From NCBI GenBank assembly GCA_017307315.1, contig JAFKFF010000273.1, forward strand, positions 1 through 5,662: DNA of 5,662 nucleotides. The letters are read 5' to 3'. How positions within the stretch are numbered: position 1 is the stretch's first letter; each line of letters begins with the position of its first letter. Source of the DNA: Alphaproteobacteria bacterium. GTDB lineage: Bacteria; Pseudomonadota; Alphaproteobacteria; Micropepsales; Micropepsaceae. The position numbers were made by a program, and so were the translations under genes. Below the pieces are notes generated by a model that did not search any database, had not been told where the DNA came from, and saw only the letters and a program-made list of their open reading frames with translations. Of the stretch, positions 1 to 5,662 are shown one piece after another.

Positions 1-248
1 GCATGATGGGCTTCAAGGGCTCGCGCAAATCCACGCCCTATGCGGCGCAGATCGCTGCCGAGGACGCCGCTAAGAAGGCGGTGGAGCACGGCATGCGTAC
101 CCTCGAAGTCGAAGTCTCCGGCCCCGGGTCGGGCCGCGAATCCGCGCTGCGCGCGCTGCAGGCCGTGGGCCTGGTCGTCACCTCGATCCGCGACGTGACG
201 CCGATCCCCCACAATGGCTGCCGCCCGCCCAAGCGCCGCAGGGTGTAA
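1..248 (+). CDS. rpsK: 30S ribosomal protein S11, C-terminal part (5' end outside window)
   Basis: S11 is a small-subunit protein of the 30S platform, next to the mRNA exit path and 16S rRNA helix 45/690-loop region. The visible part is about 82 residues of a protein that is usually about 129, so the true start lies left of the window; the ATG at base 3 is an internal methionine. Family hallmarks are [14 protein letters not shown] near the start of the visible part, the GPGSGRES stretch, and the almost invariant end [18 protein letters not shown]. The gene ends in TAA and is followed 76 bp later by rpoA on the same strand, the standard end of the alpha operon. Identification is from direct motif reading. 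The second proline of the more common GPGPGRES is Ser here, which is a tolerated variation. Confidence 0.98.
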   Translation, partial: MMGFKGSRKSTPYAAQIAAEDAAKKAVEHGMRTLEVEVSGPGSGRESALRALQAVGLVVTSIRDVTPIPHNGCRPPKRRRV

Positions 249-285
249 GTTCATTCGGACGTAACTACCTACCCGTCGAACGTAT

Positions 286-305
286 GGGCATGGTCCGACA
301 TGCCC
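286..305 (+). other. Stem-loop in the rpsK-rpoA spacer
   Basis: GGGCATG (286-292) and CATGCCC (299-305) form a perfect 7-bp stem around a 6-base loop, extendable by one G-U pair (285/306). It ends 19 bases before the rpoA ATG and just upstream of the GAGGAA ribosome binding site (316-321). No T-run follows, so it is not an intrinsic terminator. Possible roles are an mRNA processing or stability element or a modulator of rpoA translation; the role is inference. Confidence 0.55.
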
Positions 306-324
306 GGGACACGATGAGGAAAAC

Positions 325-1341
325 ATGTTTCAGAAAAACTGGCAGGAACTGATCAAGCCGCAGAAGCTCAAGACCGAGGCCGGTCATGATGCGGGCAAGA
401 TCGCCACCATCACCGCCGAGCCGCTGGAACGCGGTTTCGGTCTCACCCTCGGCAATTCGCTTCGCCGCGTGCTTCTGTCGTCGCTCCAGGGCGCCGCCGT
501 AACCTCGATTCAGATCGAGGGCGTGCTGCACGAATTCTCGTCCATCCAGGGCGTGCGCGAAGACGTCACCGACATCGTGCTGAATGTGAAGCAGATCGCG
601 CTGCGCATGCATGCGGAAGGCCCCAAGCGGGTCTCTTTGCGCGCCTCCGGTCCCGGCGAAGTCAAGGCGGGCCAGATTCAGGGTTCGTCGGACATCGAAA
701 TCCTCAATCCCGACCTGGTGCTCTGCACCCTGGACGAGAAGGTGGATTTCCGCATGGAACTGACCATCGCCACGGGCAAGGGCTATGTCCCCGCCGACCG
801 CAATCGTCCGGAAGACGCGCCGATCGGCCTCATCCCGGTCGACAGCCTGTTCAGCCCGGTGAAGAAGGTCTCCTACAAGGTCGAGAATACCCGCGAGGGC
901 CAGATTCTCGACTATGACAAGCTGACCCTGACGGTCGAGACCAATGGCGCGGTGACGCCGGACAATGCGGTGGCCTATGCCGCCCGCATCCTGCAGGACC
1001 AGCTTCAGGTCTTCATCAATTTCGAGGAGCCGCGCGAGCGCGTCGCCGAAGAGAGCAAGCCCGACCTCGCCTTCAACCCGGTCCTGCTCAAGAAGGTGGA
1101 CGAGCTGGAGCTCAGCGTCCGTTCCGCCAACTGCCTGAAGAACGACAACATCGTCTATATCGGCGATCTCATCCAGAAGACCGAAGCGGAGATGCTGCGC
1201 ACGCCGAATTTCGGCCGCAAGTCGCTGAACGAAATCAAGGCGGTCTTGGCGGAAATGGGCCTGCATCTGGGCATGGAAGTGCCCGGCTGGCCGCCGGAGA
1301 ATATCGAAGACCTCGCGAAGCGTTACGAGGACCAGTACTAG
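325..1341 (+). CDS. rpoA: DNA-directed RNA polymerase subunit alpha
   Basis: Alpha dimerises to nucleate assembly of core RNA polymerase, and its C-terminal domain binds promoter UP elements and activators. The 338-residue length fits the alphaproteobacterial family. The N-terminal domain (about 1-235) shows the [17 protein letters not shown] assembly/dimerisation motif (residues 37-53). A short linker (about 236-250) leads to the C-terminal domain (about 251-338). There, the DNA-contact set [10 protein letters not shown] is present, with R266, N269, C270, G297 and K299 aligning with E. coli R265, N268, C269, G296 and K298. The start is fixed by the conserved N-terminus [10 protein letters not shown] and by GAGGAA at 316-321, close to the ATG. 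The stop is TAG. It sits between rpsK and rplQ and is very probably co-transcribed with them. Nothing is truncated or missing. Confidence 0.99.
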   Translation: MFQKNWQELIKPQKLKTEAGHDAGKIATITAEPLERGFGLTLGNSLRRVLLSSLQGAAVTSIQIEGVLHEFSSIQGVREDVTDIVLNVKQIALRMHAEGPKRVSLRASGPGEVKAGQIQGSSDIEILNPDLVLCTLDEKVDFRMELTIATGKGYVPADRNRPEDAPIGLIPVDSLFSPVKKVSYKVENTREGQILDYDKLTLTVETNGAVTPDNAVAYAARILQDQLQVFINFEEPRERVAEESKPDLAFNPVLLKKVDELELSVRSANCLKNDNIVYIGDLIQKTEAEMLRTPNFGRKSLNEIKAVLAEMGLHLGMEVPGWPPENIEDLAKRYEDQY

Positions 1342-1355
1342 GTTTCTCCTTCGTC

Positions 1356-1378
1356 ATGGCCCGGCTGGTCCGGGCCAT
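1356..1378. repeat. Perfect 9-bp palindromic stem-loop in the rpoA-rplQ spacer (REP-like)
   Basis: ATGGCCCGG (1356-1364) and CCGGGCCAT (1370-1378) are perfect inverted repeats around a 5-base loop (CTGGT), 14 bases after the rpoA stop. No T-run follows, so it is not an intrinsic terminator, and rplQ is normally co-transcribed. From memory, the wording TCATGGCC...GGCCATCC resembles a palindromic intergenic repeat common in rhizobial and related alphaproteobacterial genomes, but I could not search for copies. It may act as an mRNA stability or processing element. Confidence 0.6.
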
Positions 1379-1463
1379 CCCTGGCAAGGGCGGCGAAGGT
1401 TGAATTGGATTTCATGGACCGCCCGAATGAATCGGACGGTGACGGATAGAGTGGGAATGTAAA

Positions 1464-1886
1464 ATGCGCCACGGCAATCAAGGACGCAAACTGGGCCGTA
1501 CCGCCGCTCATCGCAAGGCGATGTGGGGCAACATGACGGCCGCGCTCATCAAGCATGAGCAGATCAAGACCACCTTGCCGAAGGCCAAGGATCTGCGTCC
1601 GGTGATCGAGAAGCTGGTTACGCTGTCGCGCCGGGGGGCGAAGGACCTGCATGCCCGCCGTCAGGCGCTCGCCCAGATCAAGGACGCCGATCAGGTCACC
1701 AAGCTGTTCGACGTCATCGGTCCGCGCTATGCCGGCCGTCCGGGCGGCTACACACGCGTCCTGAAGGCGGGTTTCCGTCATGGCGACAATGCGGCGATGG
1801 CGATCATCGAGTTCGTGGATCGCGATGTCGACGCCAAGGGCAAGGATTCGGGCCCGGTGGAAGTGGCCGAAGACAGCGAAGCCTAA
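1464..1886 (+). CDS. rplQ: 50S ribosomal protein L17
   Basis: L17 is a large-subunit protein near the polypeptide exit tunnel region. The conserved N-terminus [20 protein letters not shown] fixes the start. Further family marks are the [27 protein letters not shown] stretch (about residues 29-55) and the Y-x-R-V-L-K-x-G-x-R-x-G-D-N-A-x-M-A-I-I-E core (about 97-117). At 140 residues it is longer than the E. coli protein (127), because of an acidic tail after about residue 118 of the kind seen in alphaproteobacteria. The ribosome binding site is weak: only a GGGA-like purine patch about 7 bases upstream. A spacer of 122 bp separates it from rpoA, and a strong terminator follows 25 bp after its stop, making it the last gene of the ribosomal operon. 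Confidence 0.98.
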   Translation: MRHGNQGRKLGRTAAHRKAMWGNMTAALIKHEQIKTTLPKAKDLRPVIEKLVTLSRRGAKDLHARRQALAQIKDADQVTKLFDVIGPRYAGRPGGYTRVLKAGFRHGDNAAMAIIEFVDRDVDAKGKDSGPVEVAEDSEA

Positions 1887-1911
1887 GCGGCTCTCGTCAT
1901 TGCATAATCGG

Positions 1912-1936
1912 GGGCGGCAGCGATGCCGCCCTTTTT
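1912..1936 (+). terminator. Rho-independent terminator after rplQ
   Basis: GGGCGGCA (1912-1919) and TGCCGCCC (1924-1931) form a perfect 8-bp GC-rich stem closed by a GCGA loop (a GNRA-type tetraloop), followed directly by five T (1932-1936). It lies 25 bp after the rplQ stop and marks the end of the ribosomal-protein operon. It also argues against starting the downstream protease at the in-frame ATG at 1923, which lies inside this hairpin. Confidence 0.93.
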
Positions 1937-1948
1937 GCTTGTTGAAGC

Positions 1949-1998
1949 CTTTTCCAAATTCCGCGAACCTGCGGAGACGGATCTGAGGAAGGGTTCGC
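1949..1998 (+). promoter_or_regulatory. Candidate structured 5' leader of the protease gene (fourU-like or alternative hairpin)
   Basis: Two competing pairings can hide the purine-rich GAGGAAGGG (1985-1993). In the first, CTTTTCC (1949-1955) pairs with GGAAGGG (1987-1993) over seven contiguous positions including two G-U pairs, so four U face A-A-G-G of a Shine-Dalgarno-like stretch. In the second, GCGAACC (1963-1969) pairs perfectly with GGTTCGC (1992-1998). They are mutually exclusive as nested helices. FourU-type RNA thermometers are known from heat-shock mRNAs, so a leader of this shape before an HtrA gene is plausible. No transcription start is known and chance pairing is possible. The pairings are seen; the function is inferred. 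Confidence 0.3.
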
Positions 1999-2003
1999 AA
2001 AGG
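1985..2003 (+). promoter_or_regulatory. Ribosome-binding region deciding the protease start
   Basis: GAGGAAGGG (1985-1993) lies 10 bases before an in-frame TTG at 2004, and AAAGG (1999-2003) lies 9 bases before the ATG at 2013. Either could be used. The ATG gives a protein starting MKTVSL and the TTG adds only three residues (MKL). I prefer the ATG but cannot exclude the TTG. Confidence 0.5.
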
Positions 2004-2012
2004 TTGAAGCTG

Positions 2013-3479
2013 ATGAAGACCGTATCCCTGGCGGCGATCGTCCTCGCCGCGATCGCGGCACTGGCCTTCTGGACCATGCCCGGCGCCGGCGCGCCGCCCA
2101 CCACGCGCATGGTGACGCCGCAGCCGCTCCGGCTGCCGCCGCCGCCCCAGCGCAGCGAAGCGCAGCCATCCTCCATGGCTCAGGTGCAACTGACCTTCGC
2201 GCCCGTGGTCAAGCGCGTGGCTCCCGCGGTGGTCAATGTCTATGCCCGCTCGGTGACTCAGGTTCAGGTCAATCCGCTTTTCAACGATCCCTTCTTCTCG
2301 CAGTTTTTCGGCGCCAATCCCGAAATGCGCCAAAGGGTTCAGCAGTCGCTGGGCTCCGGTGTGATCGTGCGCGCCGACGGATTGATCCTGACCAACAATC
2401 ACGTGGTGGAAGGCGGCACCGACATCGTGGTGGCGCTGAACGACAAGCGCGAATTCAAGGCCAAGGTCCTCACCGCCGATCCCCGCACCGATCTGGCGGT
2501 GCTGAAGATCGACACCAAGGGCGAAAAGCTTCCCGTCGTTCCCTTCGGCGACAGCGACGCCGTGCAGGTGGGCGATCTGGTGCTTGCGATCGGCGATCCC
2601 TTCGGCGTGGGCCAGACCGTGACCATGGGCATCGTTTCGGCCCTGGCGCGCACGCAAGGCTCGGCCAACGACTATCAGTTCTTCATCCAGACCGACGCGG
2701 CCATCAATCCCGGAAATTCCGGCGGCGCGCTGGTGACGACCGACGGCAAGCTGGCGGGCATCAACACCGCCATCTATTCGCGCTCGGGCGGCAATATCGG
2801 CATCGGCTTCGCCATTCCCGCCAATCTGGCGCGCCGGGTGGTGGAAGGCGTGGAGGGCGGCGGCAAGGTGCGGCTGGCCTGGATCGGCGCCACCGGCCAG
2901 GCGGTGACCAGCGCCATCGCCGAAAGCCTGGGCCTGCAGCGGCCCGGCGGCGTTCTGGTCAAGGATGTCTATCCCGGCGGCCCGCTTGCCAATGCCGGCG
3001 TGAAAAGCGGAGAGGTCATCACGGCGGTGGATGGCGCTTCGGTGGACGACATGCAGTCGCTCAATTATCGCATCGCCACCCGTAAGCCCGGCGACAAGGT
3101 CAAGCTGCGCGTGGCCGCCGGCAAGACGGTGCGCGATGTCAGCGCCACCCTGGCCTTGCCGCCGGAAAATCCGCCCCGCGAAGTCACCACCATTGGCGGA
3201 CGCAATCCCTTGACCGGCGCAAAGGTTGAAAATCTTTCACCGGCAGCGGCTTTGGACCTGCAGATGGACCTTCTGGCCAAAGGGGTGGTGATCGTCTCCG
3301 TCAATCCCAACTCCTATTCGGGGAACTACGGGTTTCGTTCCGGCGACATCGTGCGCAGCGTGAATGGCGTCAGCATTAATCGCGTGTCAGATCTCAATCG
3401 CGCCGTCAACGGCGTCAGTCACTGGGATCTGGTGATCGAGCGCGGCAATCGCAGGCTGACTTTGTCCGTCGACGGATGA
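2013..3479 (+). CDS. HtrA/Do-family periplasmic serine protease with two PDZ domains
   Basis: This is an envelope protease/chaperone of the DegP/DegQ type that degrades or refolds misfolded periplasmic and outer-membrane proteins. Counting from the ATG it has 488 residues. A hydrophobic segment (about 4-20) is followed by a Pro-rich linker (about 24-52), then the trypsin-like domain (about 58-280) with the FF..FFG loop motif and the catalytic triad: His130 in TNNHVV, Asp160 in RTDLAVLKI, Ser236 in NPGNSGGAL. PDZ1 spans about 286-388 (SGEVITAVDG) and PDZ2 about 394-488 (FRSGDIVRSVNG). The triad is complete, so it should be active. It follows the rplQ terminator and so is probably a separate transcript. 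The SPase I site is unclear because the A-G-A at the end of the hydrophobic segment is followed by Pro; the segment may be an uncleaved anchor. DegP, DegQ and MucD-like subtypes cannot be separated here. Confidence 0.95.
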   Translation: MKTVSLAAIVLAAIAALAFWTMPGAGAPPTTRMVTPQPLRLPPPPQRSEAQPSSMAQVQLTFAPVVKRVAPAVVNVYARSVTQVQVNPLFNDPFFSQFFGANPEMRQRVQQSLGSGVIVRADGLILTNNHVVEGGTDIVVALNDKREFKAKVLTADPRTDLAVLKIDTKGEKLPVVPFGDSDAVQVGDLVLAIGDPFGVGQTVTMGIVSALARTQGSANDYQFFIQTDAAINPGNSGGALVTTDGKLAGINTAIYSRSGGNIGIGFAIPANLARRVVEGVEGGGKVRLAWIGATGQAVTSAIAESLGLQRPGGVLVKDVYPGGPLANAGVKSGEVITAVDGASVDDMQSLNYRIATRKPGDKVKLRVAAGKTVRDVSATLALPPENPPREVTTIGGRNPLTGAKVENLSPAAALDLQMDLLAKGVVIVSVNPNSYSGNYGFRSGDIVRSVNGVSINRVSDLNRAVNGVSHWDLVIERGNRRLTLSVDG

Positions 3480-3534
3480 GCGCACAAAAAAGCCACTTTC
3501 TTTAGAATTTTCATCTTGTTACCGCATGTTTCGG

Positions 3535-3550
3535 CGCGATCACTTTCGCG
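3535..3550. other. Minor inverted repeat in the protease to beta-barrel spacer
   Basis: CGCGA (3535-3539) and TCGCG (3546-3550) pair over 5 bp with a 6-base loop. It lies in the 145-bp spacer, which otherwise has an AT-rich stretch at about 3485-3520 and no convincing terminator or promoter hexamers. The promoter of the following gene presumably lies in this spacer. The hairpin is short and may be chance. Confidence 0.25.
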
Positions 3551-3587
3551 TGGCCGCGGACTGAAAACGGTGCGCGCGAACGTTATC

Positions 3588-3612
3588 TGTTGCGATGGGG
3601 GGTGTCGCAACA
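3588..3612. promoter_or_regulatory. 8-bp inverted repeat abutting the beta-barrel gene's ribosome binding site
   Basis: TGTTGCGA (3588-3595) and TCGCAACA (3605-3612) are perfect inverted repeats separated by 9 bases that contain six consecutive G (3597-3602). The right arm touches the AAAGGG ribosome binding site (3612-3617), which lies 7 bases before the ATG at 3625. It could be an operator for a dimeric regulator or an mRNA hairpin that tunes ribosome access. The repeat is directly visible; its role is inference and I do not recognise a known operator. Confidence 0.5.
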
Positions 3613-3624
3613 AAGGGTTCTTTT

Positions 3625-4212
3625 ATGAAAAAGTTCGTTCTGAGTTCCGCAGCCGCGCTGCTTCTGGCCACGGGTGCCGCCCAGGCCGACAGCATGCATG
3701 ACGACAATTGGTATGCTTCCATTCTTGGCGGCGTCAGCTTCGATCCCTCCCTGATGGCGGGTGGATCGCTGCATGAAATGGATACCGGCTACAATATCGG
3801 TGCGCGTGTCGGCTATGGACTCGATAACGTCCTTCCCATGCGCGGCTTCTCGGTCGAAGCCGACACTTTCTACAATATGTCCGGGTACAAGGGCACGACG
3901 GGCCTCTCGCATCTGGCGTCGACCAGCTTCATGGGCAATCTTGTCTATCATGTCGACACCGGCTCGCCGGTCCGCCTCTATGGCGGGGCGGGCCTGGGCG
4001 CGGTGAATGATCGCGTCGGCGGCGTGGTCAGCGATTCCTCCACCGTGTTCGGCTGGCAGGCGCTGGGCGGACTGGAATATCCGGTGTCACAGGACATGAC
4101 CCTGTTCACCGAATATCGCTATCAGAATGCCCACGATGCCAATATCGGCGCGCTGCGGGGTGTGGGCAACACCAGCAACAACCTGTCGGTCGGCATGAAG
4201 TTCAGCTTGTAG
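3625..4212 (+). CDS. Small 8-stranded beta-barrel outer-membrane protein (OmpA-barrel / porin-like family)
   Basis: This is a predicted outer-membrane barrel, exact role unknown. It has 195 residues with a clear Sec signal peptide: MKK, hydrophobic core 4-18, and AQA cleavage after residue 21, leaving a 174-residue mature protein. Eight amphipathic strands can be read at about 29-38, 54-66, 72-84, 96-110, 115-127, 139-152, 157-168 and 185-195. They are rich in alternating Gly, aromatic and small residues, such as VRLYGGAGLGAV and MTLFTEYRYQN. This matches the general pattern of OMP_b-brl-type proteins. The start is chosen for the signal peptide and for AAAGGG at 3612-3617; the ATG at 3595 would add ten residues before the signal. 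The final residue is Leu, not the usual Phe. Its neighbour is an HtrA protease, a typical outer-membrane-protein quality-control factor. Confidence in the fold is high, in any specific function low. Confidence 0.85.
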   Translation: MKKFVLSSAAALLLATGAAQADSMHDDNWYASILGGVSFDPSLMAGGSLHEMDTGYNIGARVGYGLDNVLPMRGFSVEADTFYNMSGYKGTTGLSHLASTSFMGNLVYHVDTGSPVRLYGGAGLGAVNDRVGGVVSDSSTVFGWQALGGLEYPVSQDMTLFTEYRYQNAHDANIGALRGVGNTSNNLSVGMKFSL

Positions 4213-4228
4213 TTTTTTGATCCCCTCC

Positions 4229-4255
4229 GTCTCTTTCGCGCAAGCGCTCAGAGAC
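4229..4255. other. Hairpin A downstream of the beta-barrel gene
   Basis: GTCTCT (4229-4234) pairs with AGAGAC (4250-4255). Inside, after a small internal loop, GCG (4238-4240) pairs with CGC (4245-4247) around a CAAG loop. It starts 17 bases after the beta-barrel stop. Six T (4213-4218) come before it rather than after, so it is not a canonical intrinsic terminator on either strand. It may protect the 3' end of the upstream mRNA. Confidence 0.4.
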
Positions 4256-4256
4256 A

Positions 4257-4292
4257 CCTCCCCTCCGGCGTGCTCTGCACGTGAGGGGGAGG
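4257..4292. repeat. Hairpin B: long CCTCCCCTC / GAGGGGGAGG palindrome (REP-like)
   Basis: CCTCCCCTC (4257-4265) pairs with GAGGGGGAGG (4283-4292), with one G bulged. A second helix, CGTGC (4269-4273) with GCACG (4277-4281), closes a TCT loop at the tip. It begins two bases after hairpin A. There is no T-run. The composition and shape resemble dispersed palindromic intergenic repeats of alphaproteobacteria, but copies elsewhere cannot be checked from this window. Confidence 0.55.
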
Positions 4293-4363
4293 CGGGCGTC
4301 AGCCAAGGCGAACCGCCCCGAGCCGGCGTGCATGCGCGGGAGAGGCGGGGCTGTGCCAAGGCG
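4265..4363. repeat. Degenerate two-copy tandem repeat upstream of rarA
   Basis: Three exact blocks occur twice in the same order: CCGGCGTGC (4265-4273 and 4323-4331), GAGGCGGG (4289-4296 and 4342-4349) and GCCAAGGCG (4302-4310 and 4355-4363). The last two blocks start 13 bases apart in both copies. The first-to-second distance is 24 in copy 1 and 19 in copy 2, which fits a 5-base indel. The copies are offset by 53-58 bases. This suggests an old local duplication of a palindrome-bearing element. Confidence 0.55.
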
Positions 4364-4383
4364 CACTTCTCAGGGGCGGCTGT

Positions 4384-4391
4384 GCTATATC
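4384..4391 (+). promoter_or_regulatory. Candidate -10 element for rarA (GCTATATC)
   Basis: GCTATATC exactly fits the GCTANAWC form of the housekeeping -10 element described in Caulobacter and relatives. Six bases separate it from the rarA ATG at 4398, so transcription would start at or within a base or two of the start codon. The -35 side is poor: TTCTCAG at 4367-4373, spaced 10 bases, matches only partly. The only Shine-Dalgarno-like AGGGG (4372-4376) is 21 bases from the ATG, too far to serve. Confidence 0.5.
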
Positions 4392-4397
4392 CCCTCA

Positions 4398-5662
<1,265 letters not shown>

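Noticed and set aside
265..1266. Long minus-strand open frame opposite rpoA (333 codons)
   Set aside because: It lies antisense to a fully conserved rpoA; long antisense frames are expected in GC-rich coding DNA. The translation shows no recognisable family and no ribosome binding site was seen.
1902..1909. GCATAATC as a -10 element for the protease gene
   Set aside because: It matches GCTANAWC at only six of eight positions, has no -35, and would start transcription inside the rplQ terminator.
1938..1970. Heat-shock sigma-32 promoter (CTTGTTGAA) before the protease
   Set aside because: The -35-like CTTG is present, but no CCCCAT- or CYTATNT-like -10 occurs at the right distance.
1923..2012. 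Upstream ATG (1923) as the protease start
   Set aside because: That ATG is in the loop of the rplQ terminator and would place 30 polar residues ahead of the hydrophobic signal/anchor segment.
1338..2657. Minus-strand open frame of 439 codons opposite rplQ and the protease
   Set aside because: It runs through a conserved gene, the terminator and another conserved gene on the other strand, which is not plausible for a real gene. It is His/Arg-rich, low-complexity shadow translation.
3484..3510. Possible terminator after the protease (A-run and T-rich stretch)
   Set aside because: Only a 3-4 bp AT pairing (AAAG/CTTT) can be drawn; there is no GC-rich stem.
3558..3588. ECF/EcfG-type or sigma-70 promoter before the beta-barrel gene
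   Set aside because: GGACT...CGTT with 18-base spacing and CTGAAA...TTATCT with 16-base spacing both match consensus poorly; I could not support a specific promoter.
3595..3624. Upstream ATG (3595) as the beta-barrel start
   Set aside because: It adds ten residues before a textbook signal peptide, lies inside the inverted repeat and has no ribosome binding site, whereas the ATG at 3625 has AAAGGG at 7 bases.
4199..4218. T6 run just after the beta-barrel stop as an intrinsic terminator
   Set aside because: The bases before it give at most a 3-bp stem (AAG/CTT), far too weak.

Overview
This GC-rich window carries the 3' end of a ribosomal-protein/RNA-polymerase operon followed by envelope and replication-maintenance genes. 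The proteins and gene order point to an alphaproteobacterium. The alpha subunit starts [10 protein letters not shown] and ends RYEDQY, L17 has a long acidic tail, and rplQ is followed by a Do-type protease and then rarA, an order I recall from this class. I cannot resolve the order or genus.

Layout, all genes on the + strand: the C-terminal part of rpsK (S11, 1-248), rpoA (325-1341), rplQ (1464-1886), a strong Rho-independent terminator (1912-1936), an HtrA/Do-family serine protease with two PDZ domains (2013-3479), a small signal-peptide-bearing 8-stranded beta-barrel outer-membrane protein (3625-4212), and rarA/mgsA (4398 to the window end, lacking its last few codons). There is no gene-free stretch over 300 bases. 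The largest gaps are 1342-1463, 3480-3624 and 4213-4397, and each holds inverted repeats.

How it works together: S11, alpha and L17 are the usual co-transcribed translation/transcription block, closed by the terminator. The protease and the beta-barrel protein both belong to the envelope, and HtrA proteases are known quality-control factors for outer-membrane proteins, so their adjacency is suggestive. RarA is a cytoplasmic AAA+ ATPase for stalled replication forks. It seems to have its own promoter placed so that its mRNA may be leaderless.

The coding content is ordinary housekeeping, and I see no undescribed multi-gene system. The points worth a second look are non-coding: (i) a leader upstream of the protease in which a UUUU stretch can pair with a Shine-Dalgarno-like purine run, (ii) an 8-bp inverted repeat abutting the ribosome binding site of the beta-barrel gene, (iii) a GCTANAWC-type -10 element six bases before the rarA ATG, and (iv) palindromes and a degenerate tandem repeat in the gaps, some resembling dispersed alphaproteobacterial intergenic repeats.
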